DNA from: CAYRUP01 sp964578975
GTDB taxonomy: Bacteria; Pseudomonadota; Gammaproteobacteria; DSM-16500
NCBI GenBank assembly: GCA_964578975.1
Contig: CAZOFA010000020.1
Span: 1-30,228 of the forward strand
Direction: 5' to 3'
DNA: 30,228 nt
Shown here: piece by piece, positions 8,226 to 16,158 of the stretch
Numbering within the stretch: the stretch's first letter is position 1
Layout: every line of letters begins with the position of its first letter
Position numbers and translations under genes: made by a program
Notes under the pieces: generated by a model
What the model saw: the letters and a program-made list of their open reading frames with translations, nothing else
The model's database searches: none
What the model was told of the DNA's origin: nothing

Positions 8226-10277
8226 ATGATGCCAACGCCGCGTGAGCTTGCCAACGTAATCCGTGTTCTCAGTATGGATGCTGTGCAAAAAGCCAATTCA
8301 GGACATCCTGGGATGCCAATGGGGATGGCAGATATTGCAGAAGTTTTATGGAATCATTTTTTGCAACATAGTCCCAATCATCCGCATTGGGTCAATCGCG
8401 ATCGTTTTGTGGTATCGAATGGTCATGGTTGCATGTTGTTATATTCTTTACTACATCTCACGGGTTATTCATTGTCGATGGAAGACATTAAACAATTTCG
8501 TCAATTACATTCTAAAACACCCGGGCATCCTGAATATGGTGAAACACCTGGGGTGGAAACGACCACGGGTCCCTTGGGACAAGGTTTAGCGAATGCAGTT
8601 GGGATGGCGATTGCAGAAAAACATTTGGCGGCACAATTTAATCGTGATGGTTTTCCGTTGATTGACCATTACACGTATTGCTTTACAGGCGATGGATGTC
8701 TGATGGAAGGCATTTCGCATGAAGCGTGTTCGCTTGCAGGAACACTCGGCCTCGGAAAATTGATTGTGTTTTATGATGATAATCAAATTTCCATTGATGG
8801 CCCGGTGCAAGGTTGGTTTACCGATAACACGCCGTTACGTTTTCAAAGTTATGGTTGGCATGTGATTGCGAATGTGGATGGACATGACAGTGAAGCAATT
8901 CACAAAGCCATTCAAGAAGCACGCGCAGTCACGGATAAACCCACGTTGATTTGTTGCAAAACCGTGATTGGTTGGGGTTCGCCCAACAAAGCGGGAACCG
9001 CGAAAACACATGGTGAAGCACTCGGCGAGACAGAAGTGGCGGCCGTGCGTCAACACCTCGGTTGGCAAGCGCCTCCATTTGAAATTGCAGCACAATGGTA
9101 TCAAGCATGGGATGCGCGTACGAGTGGTGATGCGCGTGAAAAAAATTGGCAAAATTTATTTGCGCAATATCGTCAAAAATATTCGACGCTGGCGGATGAA
9201 TTTACGCGACGCATGGAAAATCGGTTACCAGAAAATTGGCTGTCAAGCGTGCACGCATTGCTAAATCAAATGCAAGAAAAGAAAGAATCGATTGCAACAC
9301 GCAAAGCGTCACAACAATGCATTAATCATTTCGCGAAAATTTTACCCGAGTTGATTGGTGGATCGGCCGATTTAACCGGATCCAATTTAACCTTGTGGCA
9401 AGAGGCAAAACCTTTTTCACCCGAAACACCGGCAGGGCAATATATTTATTATGGCGTGCGTGAATTTGGCATGTCTGCGATCATGAATGGTATTGCATTG
9501 AATGGTGGTCTGATTCCATTTGGCGGAACATTTTTAACATTCTCTGATTATGCGCGTAACTCATTGCGACTGGCGTCTCTCATGAAGCAACGCGTTATAT
9601 TTATTTATACACACGATTCGATTGGTTTGGGCGAAGATGGTCCGACACATCAACCGGTTGAGCATGCGCCGAGTTTACGCATGATTCCTGGGATGTCTCT
9701 GTGGCGACCTTGTGACACGGTTGAATCGGCGGTGGCATGGCAAAAAGCACTCGAACATCAAGGCCCCACGTGTTTGTTATTTTCACGTCAAGATCTTGCC
9801 TTTCAAGAACGTAATCAAGAAACCGTGCAAAATATTCAGCGTGGCGGATATATTTTACTGGATTGCGTTGGATTACCCGATATGATTATGATTGCCACCG
9901 GATCTGAAGTCGCATTAGCGATGGACGCTGCCAAACAGTTAACGAATCAAGGTGAAAAAGTACGCGTGGTTTCGATGCCATCGACTGATGTATTTCTCGC
10001 ACAAGAAACCGACTATCGAGAAAAAGTATTACCGCAAAAAGTGTCCGCACGCATCGTGATTGAAGCGGCAGCCACCGATGGTTGGTATAAATTTGCCGGA
10101 TGTCATGGCAAAGTGATTGGCCTTGATCGCTTTGGCGCATCAGCGAAAGCAAAAGATGTTTTTAAAGAATGTGGTTTTACGGTGGAACATGTTATTTCGA
10201 TCGCGAAAGAAATGCTTACCAAAGTAAAAATAAAAAATCAGGAGAATAAAATTCATGACTATTCGAGTTGCAATTAA
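8226..10277 (+). CDS. tkt: Transketolase
   Basis: Thiamine-diphosphate enzyme of the non-oxidative pentose phosphate pathway, shuttling two-carbon units between sugar phosphates. It is 683 residues and close to E. coli TktA throughout. SGHPGMPMGMAD carries the catalytic-site histidine (about H27), GDGCLMEGISHE at 155 starts the GDG-N thiamine-diphosphate motif, and THDSIGLGEDGPTHQPVEH holds the substrate-site residues. Two in-frame ATGs stand together at 8226 and 8229 after AGGAG (8218-8222), so either may be used. The last residues (KVKIKNQENKIHDYSSCN) extend past the usual end and overlap the gap start by 23 bases, so gap's ribosome site lies inside tkt. First gene of a six-gene run to deoC. 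Confidence 0.97.
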   Translation: MMPTPRELANVIRVLSMDAVQKANSGHPGMPMGMADIAEVLWNHFLQHSPNHPHWVNRDRFVVSNGHGCMLLYSLLHLTGYSLSMEDIKQFRQLHSKTPGHPEYGETPGVETTTGPLGQGLANAVGMAIAEKHLAAQFNRDGFPLIDHYTYCFTGDGCLMEGISHEACSLAGTLGLGKLIVFYDDNQISIDGPVQGWFTDNTPLRFQSYGWHVIANVDGHDSEAIHKAIQEARAVTDKPTLICCKTVIGWGSPNKAGTAKTHGEALGETEVAAVRQHLGWQAPPFEIAAQWYQAWDARTSGDAREKNWQNLFAQYRQKYSTLADEFTRRMENRLPENWLSSVHALLNQMQEKKESIATRKASQQCINHFAKILPELIGGSADLTGSNLTLWQEAKPFSPETPAGQYIYYGVREFGMSAIMNGIALNGGLIPFGGTFLTFSDYARNSLRLASLMKQRVIFIYTHDSIGLGEDGPTHQPVEHAPSLRMIPGMSLWRPCDTVESAVAWQKALEHQGPTCLLFSRQDLAFQERNQETVQNIQRGGYILLDCVGLPDMIMIATGSEVALAMDAAKQLTNQGEKVRVVSMPSTDVFLAQETDYREKVLPQKVSARIVIEAAATDGWYKFAGCHGKVIGLDRFGASAKAKDVFKECGFTVEHVISIAKEMLTKVKIKNQENKIHDYSSCN

Positions 10278-11262
10278 TGGCTATGGACGTATCGGTCGCA
10301 ATATTTTGCGTGCGCATTACGAATCTAAAAAATATCCAGAGATACAAATTGTCGCGATCAATGATTTGGGTGATGTGAATACGAATGCGCATTTAACGCG
10401 TTATGACACCACACACGGAAAATTTCCGGGTGAAGTGGTTGTGGCCGGAAATGATTTAGTGATTAATGGCGATAAAATTCGTGTCGTGGCTGAGCGTGAT
10501 CCAAAAAAATTACCCTGGAAAGAAATGAATATTGATCTCGTGTTAGAATGCACGGGATTTTTTACCAGTAAAGAAAAAGCAAGCGCGCATCTGGAAGCCG
10601 GTGCAAAAAAAGTTTTAATTTCAGCACCTGCCACCAATGTAGATGCAACAGTCGTATTCGGTGTGAATCACGCTGTTTTAAAAGCAAATCACACCATTAT
10701 TTCCAATGCATCGTGCACCACCAATTGTTTGGCGCCTCTGGTGAAAGTGTTACACGAAACAGTGGGTGTAGAAAAAGGCTTGATGAACACGGTGCATTCT
10801 TATACGAATGATCAAGCGCTGATTGATGTGTATCACACCGATTTGCGTCGTGCGCGTGCGGCGGCGCATTCGATGATTCCAACAAAAACCGGTGCTGCGA
10901 TTGCGGTCGGTGAAGTATTACCGGAATTAAATGGCAAGCTCGATGGTTTTTCTGTGCGTGTGCCAACGATTAATGTGTCAGTCATCGATTTTACTTTTAC
11001 TGCAAAACGTGACACCACTGTGGATGAAATTAATAACGTGATGAAAAAAGCGGCTCAAGGTGCGCTCAAAGGAATTTTAGAAATTAATGAAGCACCATTA
11101 GTGTCAGTGGATTTTAATCATAATCCTGCTTCATCCATTTTTGATGTGTCATATACCAAAGTGATGGGTAATCTCGTCAAAGTACTTTCTTGGTATGATA
11201 ATGAATGGGGTTTTTCTAACAGGATGTTGGATACAGCAGCTGCGTTTGTGAACGCAAAATAA
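10255..11262 (+). CDS. gap: Glyceraldehyde-3-phosphate dehydrogenase (type I)
   Basis: Oxidises glyceraldehyde-3-phosphate to 1,3-bisphosphoglycerate with NAD and phosphate. 335 residues, the standard length. It has the Rossmann start VAINGYGRIGRN, an acidic residue in AINDLGD that favours NAD over NADP, and SNASCTTNCLAP with catalytic C154. HSYTNDQALIDVYHTDLRRA and WYDNEWGFSNRM complete the family signature. The middle region is closer in wording to the proteobacterial GAPDH with VYH-DLRRAR and RVPTINVS than to E. coli GapA. AGGAG lies about 10 bases before the ATG, inside tkt. The usual next gene, pgk, is absent; phosphate-uptake genes follow instead. Confidence 0.96.
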   Translation: MTIRVAINGYGRIGRNILRAHYESKKYPEIQIVAINDLGDVNTNAHLTRYDTTHGKFPGEVVVAGNDLVINGDKIRVVAERDPKKLPWKEMNIDLVLECTGFFTSKEKASAHLEAGAKKVLISAPATNVDATVVFGVNHAVLKANHTIISNASCTTNCLAPLVKVLHETVGVEKGLMNTVHSYTNDQALIDVYHTDLRRARAAAHSMIPTKTGAAIAVGEVLPELNGKLDGFSVRVPTINVSVIDFTFTAKRDTTVDEINNVMKKAAQGALKGILEINEAPLVSVDFNHNPASSIFDVSYTKVMGNLVKVLSWYDNEWGFSNRMLDTAAAFVNAK

Positions 11263-11273
11263 AGGGGATTTTT

Positions 11274-11951
11274 ATGCCCACGACACCTTTTCTCAATATG
11301 TTTGGACGTTCACCGATTCGTCCATTAGAAGCGCACATGGCAAAAGTGCATGCGTGTGTGCAAGAGTTAAGTCCTTTTTTTGTGGCAGTCGGTGCAAATC
11401 AATGGCCGGACGCCGCACGCATTCAACAAAACATTGCGCGCTTGGAAAATGAAGCCGACGATTTGAAACGTGATTTGCGTTTGCATTTGCCCAAAGGATT
11501 ATTTTTACCGGTGTCGCGCAGTGATTTATTAGAATTGCTCACGGTACAAGATCGCTTGGCGAATAAAGCAAAAGATATTGCAGGCATTGTGTTGGGACGC
11601 AAAATGATTTTCCCCGAAGTGGTTGCAATACCGTTTGCAGATTTTTTGAATCGTTGTATCGAAGCATCACAACAAGCGAATACGGCGATTCATGAATTAG
11701 ATGAACTGCTAGAAACTGGATTTAGTGGCAGTGAAATCAAAGTGGTTGAAAGCATGATTGCAGACTTGTCTGCAATTGAACGTGATACAGATGATAAACA
11801 AATTCATTTGAGACATCTTGTGTTTGATTTAGAAAATACTTTACCTCCCGTCAATGTGATGTTTCTTTACAAAATCCTTGAGTGGACAGGTGAGCTTGCC
11901 GATCGCGCACGCGAAATTGGTGACCGTTTGCAAATTTTATTGGCCAGATGA
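11274..11951 (+). CDS. DUF47/PhoU-like (TIGR00153 family) phosphate-transport accessory protein
   Basis: 225 residues, almost wholly helical and without membrane segments. The wording (FGRSPIRPLEAHMAKV near the start, then ARLENEADDLKRDLR, LLELLTVQDRLANKAKDI, and WTGELADRAREIGDRL at the end) fits the DUF47 family. Members of that family resemble PhoU and are nearly always encoded beside a PiT-type phosphate permease, as here. It is presumed to sit on the cytoplasmic face and restrain or tune the permease; that role is inferred from family and neighbour. AAAGGGGA precedes the ATG and gap ends 11 bases upstream. Confidence 0.85.
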   Translation: MPTTPFLNMFGRSPIRPLEAHMAKVHACVQELSPFFVAVGANQWPDAARIQQNIARLENEADDLKRDLRLHLPKGLFLPVSRSDLLELLTVQDRLANKAKDIAGIVLGRKMIFPEVVAIPFADFLNRCIEASQQANTAIHELDELLETGFSGSEIKVVESMIADLSAIERDTDDKQIHLRHLVFDLENTLPPVNVMFLYKILEWTGELADRAREIGDRLQILLAR

Positions 11952-11961
11952 GATCATTACT

Positions 11962-13212
11962 TTGGAACAAGGTATAATTTTTATTGCATTAGCCTGTGCC
12001 GTTGGGCTGTGGATGACATGGGGGATTGGTGCAAACGATCTCGCCAATATCATGAGTACTGCCATCGGCTCAAAAGCCCTTTCAGTCAGGCAGGCATTAA
12101 TCATCGCCATTATTTTTGAAGTGGCCGGTGCATTTCTCGGCGGTACGGAAGTGACTGACACCATTCGCAACGGCATTATCGATACCCATCAATTCGTGTA
12201 TTTACCCCATCAATTAATTTTTAGCATGTTATCCGTTTTATTCGCGGCGGCCGTGTGGATCACACTCGCCAGTTATCTCGGGATGCCAGTCTCAATCACC
12301 AATGCGATCGTCGGTGCATTAGTCGGTGTGAGCGCCATCATGTTGGGTTTTCATGCAGTTCATTGGCCGAAAGTGGGCTATATCGCTATTAGTTGGGTTT
12401 TATCGCCAGCCATTGCGGGGGTGATCGCGTATTTACTCTTTAATTCAATCCGGCGCTGGATTTTAGGTGCGGATAATCCATTGTTTGCCGCAAAAAAACA
12501 TATTCCCATTTATCTTTTTCTTGTCAGTGTGATTTTGACGATGATGACAACACTGAAAGCGTTACATCATTTTCATATTCATCTCGGATTGTTTAAAACA
12601 AGCGGAATTATTATTGCAACGATTTTTTTGGTGATGGCGCTGGGCTTTTTTGCCATGCGGCGTATTTTTGCCAAAGTGCATTTGCAACGCCACACCCAAT
12701 TTGTTTACATCGAAGGCATGTTTAGTGTGTTGATGGCATTTACCGCGTGTGCAATGGTCTTCGCGCATGGCTCAAATGATGTTGCGATTGCGGTTGGGCC
12801 GATTGCTGGGATTATTAGTCTCGTGCACACCGGACATACCATGCAGGATGGCATGTTATTCGATAGCATCATGTTATTTGGTTGTATGGGTGTGGTGTTG
12901 GGATTATTTATGTATGGACGCAAAGTGATTGAAACCGTGGGCAGTGCCATCACGACATTAACACCCAGTCGTGCATTTGCCGCAACCCTTGCTGCGGCGA
13001 GCACTGTCGTTGTTTCAACCAGCACGGGCATTCCAGTTTCTGCCACACAAACATTAGTGGGCGCGGTGTTTGGTGTCGGTTTAGCGCGCGGAATTGATGC
13101 ATTAAATCTCGGTGTGATTCGCAATATTTTTATGTCCTGGATTATTACCGTTCCAGCGACGGCAGGACTTGCAACACTCTTCTTTTATTTTTTACGCATT
13201 ATTTTCGGTTAA
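11962..13212 (+). CDS. pit: PiT-family inorganic phosphate transporter
   Basis: Low-affinity, ion-coupled inner-membrane phosphate permease with about ten hydrophobic spans. Both internal repeats show the family mark: WGIGANDLANIMSTAIGS near the N-terminus and FAHGSNDVAIAVGPIAG in the second half. Each is followed by the PVS-T motif region (GMPVSITNAIVGA, GIPVSATQTLVGA). The frame is open back to a TTG at 11878, inside the DUF47 gene, but the homologous part begins at about EQGIIFIALACAVGLW. I therefore chose the TTG at 11962, 10 bases after the DUF47 stop, giving 416 residues. There is no in-frame ATG there, so this start is an inference. Phosphate imported here is a substrate for both GAPDH and the nucleoside phosphorylase encoded on either side. 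Confidence 0.92.
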   Translation: MEQGIIFIALACAVGLWMTWGIGANDLANIMSTAIGSKALSVRQALIIAIIFEVAGAFLGGTEVTDTIRNGIIDTHQFVYLPHQLIFSMLSVLFAAAVWITLASYLGMPVSITNAIVGALVGVSAIMLGFHAVHWPKVGYIAISWVLSPAIAGVIAYLLFNSIRRWILGADNPLFAAKKHIPIYLFLVSVILTMMTTLKALHHFHIHLGLFKTSGIIIATIFLVMALGFFAMRRIFAKVHLQRHTQFVYIEGMFSVLMAFTACAMVFAHGSNDVAIAVGPIAGIISLVHTGHTMQDGMLFDSIMLFGCMGVVLGLFMYGRKVIETVGSAITTLTPSRAFAATLAAASTVVVSTSTGIPVSATQTLVGAVFGVGLARGIDALNLGVIRNIFMSWIITVPATAGLATLFFYFLRIIFG

Positions 13213-13226
13213 GGAGTTAAAAAAAA

Positions 13227-14051
13227 ATGATAACCATGCAAGAAACGATGAGTGGAATTCGTAAATATGCGCCCAATTTTTTTCCCAAAATAGGCATGAT
13301 TTTAGGATCAGGTTTAGGTTCGATTGCCGATCAACTCACCAACCCGATTACGATTCCTTATCAAGCCATACCCGGATTGGTTTCAAGTGCCGTGCTCGGT
13401 CATGCGTCATTACTCGTGATGGGGTATTTAGGCGATACGCCCGTTGTTTGTTTGAAAGGACGATTACATTTATATGAAGGTGTCGCCTATGCTTCACTTC
13501 ATCCATTGATACGCATGATAAAAGCACTGGGTGCTGAAACATTGATTGTGACAGGTGCGGCAGGTTCTTTGCATCCAGAAGTCGGTGCAGGTGAAATGAT
13601 GTTAGTGAGTGATCACATTAATTTTCATCCGGGAAATCCACTCGTGGGCCCCAATGATGAAAGTGTCGGTCCACGTTTTATCAGTATGGAAAATGCGTAT
13701 GATGAAGAATATCGTGGCATTGTTTCGCGTGTGGCAAATCGTCTTGGATTTAATTTGCCGGAAGGTGTTTATGTGTCTGTGCTCGGACCTTCATTTGAAA
13801 CGCCTGCGGAAATTCGTGCATTTCGTATCTGGGGCGCTGACATGGTCGGCATGTCGATGGTGCCTGAAGTCATTTTAGCGCGTCATTGTGGTTTGCGTGT
13901 GGTGGGACTGGCCGCAATTACCAATCTTGCCGCAGGTTTAAATCCAGAAAAAATCACGCACGAAGGCACGATTCATTATGGTGAAATTTCTGCACGTAAA
14001 TTAGCAAAATTAATTCCTGAATTTATCAAAGAGCTGAGCCGTGTATTCTGA
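13227..14051 (+). CDS. punA: Purine nucleoside phosphorylase (PNP-II/PunA type)
   Basis: Splits purine (deoxy)ribonucleosides with phosphate into base and (deoxy)ribose-1-phosphate. 274 residues, the size of trimeric PNPs. It has the phosphate loop ILGSGLGS (27-31), GRLHLYEG (78-85), TGAAGSL, GPSFETPAEIR with E191 at the place of the base-binding Glu, and GLAAITNLAAG with N233 at the place of the Asn that favours 6-oxopurines (inosine, guanosine). The usual GHAG phosphate motif reads GHAS. AAGGAG stands before the ATG, and the gene starts 14 bases after pit and overlaps deoC by 11. XapA-type xanthosine phosphorylase is the main alternative, since the two are close in sequence. Confidence 0.92.
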   Translation: MITMQETMSGIRKYAPNFFPKIGMILGSGLGSIADQLTNPITIPYQAIPGLVSSAVLGHASLLVMGYLGDTPVVCLKGRLHLYEGVAYASLHPLIRMIKALGAETLIVTGAAGSLHPEVGAGEMMLVSDHINFHPGNPLVGPNDESVGPRFISMENAYDEEYRGIVSRVANRLGFNLPEGVYVSVLGPSFETPAEIRAFRIWGADMVGMSMVPEVILARHCGLRVVGLAAITNLAAGLNPEKITHEGTIHYGEISARKLAKLIPEFIKELSRVF

Positions 14052-14733
14052 AATATTACCGCTGCTTGATTTAACCAGTTTAAATGAATTCGATACCGAA
14101 CAAAGTATTGCTGAACTGTGTCAGAAAGCGCTGACGTCATCAGGAATGGTCGCTGCAGTTTGTATTTTTCCACGCTTTGTTAAATTTGCAAAAAAACAAT
14201 TGGCTTCTGTTCCAATTAAAATTGCAACGGTGGTGAATTTTCCTCATGGGACCGATTCGCTTGAAACAGTTCAAACAATTATCCGCACTGCAATAATTGA
14301 CGGTGCAGATGAAATCGATGTGGTATTTCCGTACTTAGATTATTTAAATGGCGATCAAGTAAAACCATTTGAATTTGTGCGTGCGTGTAAAAAAACGGTC
14401 GGCGAAAAAATAATATTAAAAGTTATTTTAGAAACCGGCGCATTGATTGATCCTTTGGTGATTGCAGACGTCAGCCACAATGTTTGTCTGGCGGGTGCTG
14501 ATTTTTTAAAAACGTCAACGGGAAAAATTTCAGTCGGCGCAACATTAGATGCAGCGCGAATCATGTTGGAAGCCATTAAAAAATTTCCGCGTGCGATAGG
14601 CGTGAAAGTTTCAGGCGGTATTCGCACGCCGGAACAAGCAAAACAATATATTGAACTTGCAAAACAAATCATGGGCGAACCATGGGTGACGCCTGCGCAT
14701 TTTCGTATCGGGACAAGCCGATTAATTGTCTAG
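14041..14733 (+). CDS. deoC: Deoxyribose-phosphate aldolase
   Basis: Class I aldolase cleaving 2-deoxyribose-5-phosphate into glyceraldehyde-3-phosphate and acetaldehyde. 230 residues, on the short side (E. coli has 259). The catalytic set is intact: D93 in GADEIDVVFP, Schiff-base K157 in DFLKTSTGKIS, and K189 in GVKVSGGIRT. The start is GTG at 14041, overlapping the end of punA, which points to coupled translation. It closes the tkt-gap-DUF47-pit-punA-deoC run and is followed within 10 bases by a strong palindrome. Its product glyceraldehyde-3-phosphate is the substrate of the gap gene in the same run. Confidence 0.95.
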   Translation: MYSEILPLLDLTSLNEFDTEQSIAELCQKALTSSGMVAAVCIFPRFVKFAKKQLASVPIKIATVVNFPHGTDSLETVQTIIRTAIIDGADEIDVVFPYLDYLNGDQVKPFEFVRACKKTVGEKIILKVILETGALIDPLVIADVSHNVCLAGADFLKTSTGKISVGATLDAARIMLEAIKKFPRAIGVKVSGGIRTPEQAKQYIELAKQIMGEPWVTPAHFRIGTSRLIV

Positions 14734-14742
14734 CCTCGCTAC

Positions 14743-14830
14743 CTCGTCATTGCGAGCGAAGCGAAGCAATCCAGAATGCCTTGATAATCAGCGCTTTTCT
14801 GGATTGCTTCGCTCCGCTCGCAATGACGAG
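14743..14830. repeat. Palindromic dispersed repeat (CGTCATTGCGAGCGAAGCG family)
   Basis: The arms 14743-14776 and 14797-14830 are complementary over 34 bases with one mismatch and a 20-base spacer. I know the sequence TCATTGCGAGCGAAGCGAAG as a common dispersed element in intracellular and environmental proteobacteria. It sits between the convergent deoC and RGS-domain genes, where it can serve as a terminator for both directions. Confidence 0.9.
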
Positions 14831-14846
14831 ATCGAGTTTTTCAAAG

Positions 14847-16004
14847 TCATTCAAATTTCATATCGGGCGAAGGAGGGCGCGCAATGGGTTTTCCTTCCAA
14901 TTTAAGCGCTTCATGCGTTGTCTGGCAAAACGTTAATACGTCGCTGAGTTTAGGTTTTAATGAGTTATCTTTTAATAAATCTATTGTTGTTTGCAGATGG
15001 ATAGACATGACATTAAACACAATGTGAGCTGGAGCACCATCTTTGATTAAAACATCAAACTCAACCATTAATTTTTGTAATTCTCTCTCATCCTCAGGCT
15101 TAATTTTACTTAATGTTTTTGAATATAAAGCTGCAATGGATGAAGTTAATTTGATAGCGAACATGATATTTCTTTGTAAATCTAATAGATCATTTTCTTT
15201 TTCTTGTTTGGGACTGAGAAGTAATGATTCGTACTGTTTTTTAAATGCATCAAATATAGAAGCGCATGTTGCTGGGAAAGGAGTTTTCTTTAATTTCTCT
15301 ATTAACGATTCCTTTTCACTTTTCAAAAAATCTTTTTCTTCCGCAGGTAACCATTTATCATCTAATATTCCAATTGCACGTTGTATGAATTCCGCATTTT
15401 GACTATTAGCCGCTTTCATTAGTTTTATTTTAAAATCAAAAAAATCTTCTAGTTTAGGGCGCGTGGGAGAATCGATGAGCTTTTTAAAATCATCAATCAA
15501 CTCTTTAGGAATATTTTCTGTGACATCTAAAATATTTAAACGTTTTAATTCTTTCATTGTCTCAACATGCTTAACATCATGCACTCGCATGAGAGAATTT
15601 GTTTGCATTAATGTGACGACTTCAACAACCAAAGGTTGCAGCAATCGTTGGGCTTCCTGTTCAGAAAACTGTTTTGGCTGTTGTTTCTCATCCAATATAT
15701 TTTCCCGTATAGCATTTAACTTTTGAGGATCCACGTTGATTTCGTTTTTGGCGCCTAAAAGAATATATTCGTCAATAATCGTTTTTATTTCATTTTCAAG
15801 ATTCTTAAACATGATTGCGTCATGCACGGCCTTTAAAAATAAAAAATTTTCAGTTGAAAATTCTTTTTCAAAAAATGCCATCAGAGTAGGCTCAAATTCT
15901 GGATGATCTAAAATATTGACTTTAGAACGCGCTATTTTAACGGCAAAAGTAGCAAATAAATTTGCCCATTCTTCTTGCGTATAGTGACCATCCTTATCAG
16001 GCAT
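14847..16004 (-). CDS. RGS-domain-like protein, candidate secreted effector
   Basis: 385 residues, charged and helical, with no signal peptide or membrane span. Residues about 10-150 match the layout of a eukaryotic RGS domain. There is an N-terminal helix (EEWANLFATF), then LMAFFEKEFSTENFLFLKAV, where RGS4 has FKAFLKSEYSEENIDFW. Next come IIDEYILLGAKNEINVD, equivalent to the IYNEFISVQATKEVNLD segment, and FSEQEAQ...VTLMQTNSLMR, equivalent to FDEAQ...NLMEKDSYRR. G-alpha contacts by RGS4 numbering appear kept: E87/N88 = E52/N53, N128 = N90, S164 = S137, R167 = R140; D163 is Asn136. Residues 151-385 I cannot assign. RGS proteins speed GTP hydrolysis by heterotrimeric G-alpha subunits, which bacteria lack, so a host target is likely. 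GGAG stands 8 bases before the ATG. I saw no PmrA-type box. It could also be a helical bundle that only resembles RGS. Confidence 0.7.
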   Translation of the reverse strand: MPDKDGHYTQEEWANLFATFAVKIARSKVNILDHPEFEPTLMAFFEKEFSTENFLFLKAVHDAIMFKNLENEIKTIIDEYILLGAKNEINVDPQKLNAIRENILDEKQQPKQFSEQEAQRLLQPLVVEVVTLMQTNSLMRVHDVKHVETMKELKRLNILDVTENIPKELIDDFKKLIDSPTRPKLEDFFDFKIKLMKAANSQNAEFIQRAIGILDDKWLPAEEKDFLKSEKESLIEKLKKTPFPATCASIFDAFKKQYESLLLSPKQEKENDLLDLQRNIMFAIKLTSSIAALYSKTLSKIKPEDERELQKLMVEFDVLIKDGAPAHIVFNVMSIHLQTTIDLLKDNSLKPKLSDVLTFCQTTHEALKLEGKPIARPPSPDMKFE

Positions 16005-16028
16005 AAATTATCTCCAGTGGTATCTTTA

Positions 16029-16059
16029 ATTATAATAATTCTTTTTCGCTGAATCTCAA
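16029..16059 (-). promoter_or_regulatory. Predicted sigma-70 promoter for the RGS-domain gene
   Basis: On the minus strand TTGAGA (complement of 16054-16059) is followed after 19 bases by a perfect TATAAT (complement of 16029-16034), with an overlapping TATTAT giving a shorter 16-base spacing. It lies 24 bases upstream of the start codon. AT-rich DNA makes chance matches common. Confidence 0.4.
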
Positions 16060-16158
16060 ACAGTCGCACTTCTTAAGTGATTAAAGACATTTCTTCTTGC
16101 AAAAAAACCATGATCCATCTACATTGAGAACCAAAACACATGAACGTTAGGAAGAGTG

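Noticed and set aside
12705..13124. 139-codon minus-strand open frame opposite pit
   Set aside because: It is the antisense shadow of the permease, Pro/Ala/Asn/Thr-rich, with no ribosome site or family resemblance.
15043..15402. 119-codon plus-strand open frame opposite the RGS-domain gene
   Set aside because: Its Ser/Phe/Asn-rich composition is typical of antisense to a Lys/Glu/Leu-rich gene, and it has no ribosome site.
16005..16110. PmrA-type box upstream of the RGS gene (CTTTAAT...CTTAAG on the minus strand)
   Set aside because: The two TTAA units are only four bases apart, whereas the PmrA repeat as I recall it puts them about seven apart, and TTAA is common in AT-rich DNA.
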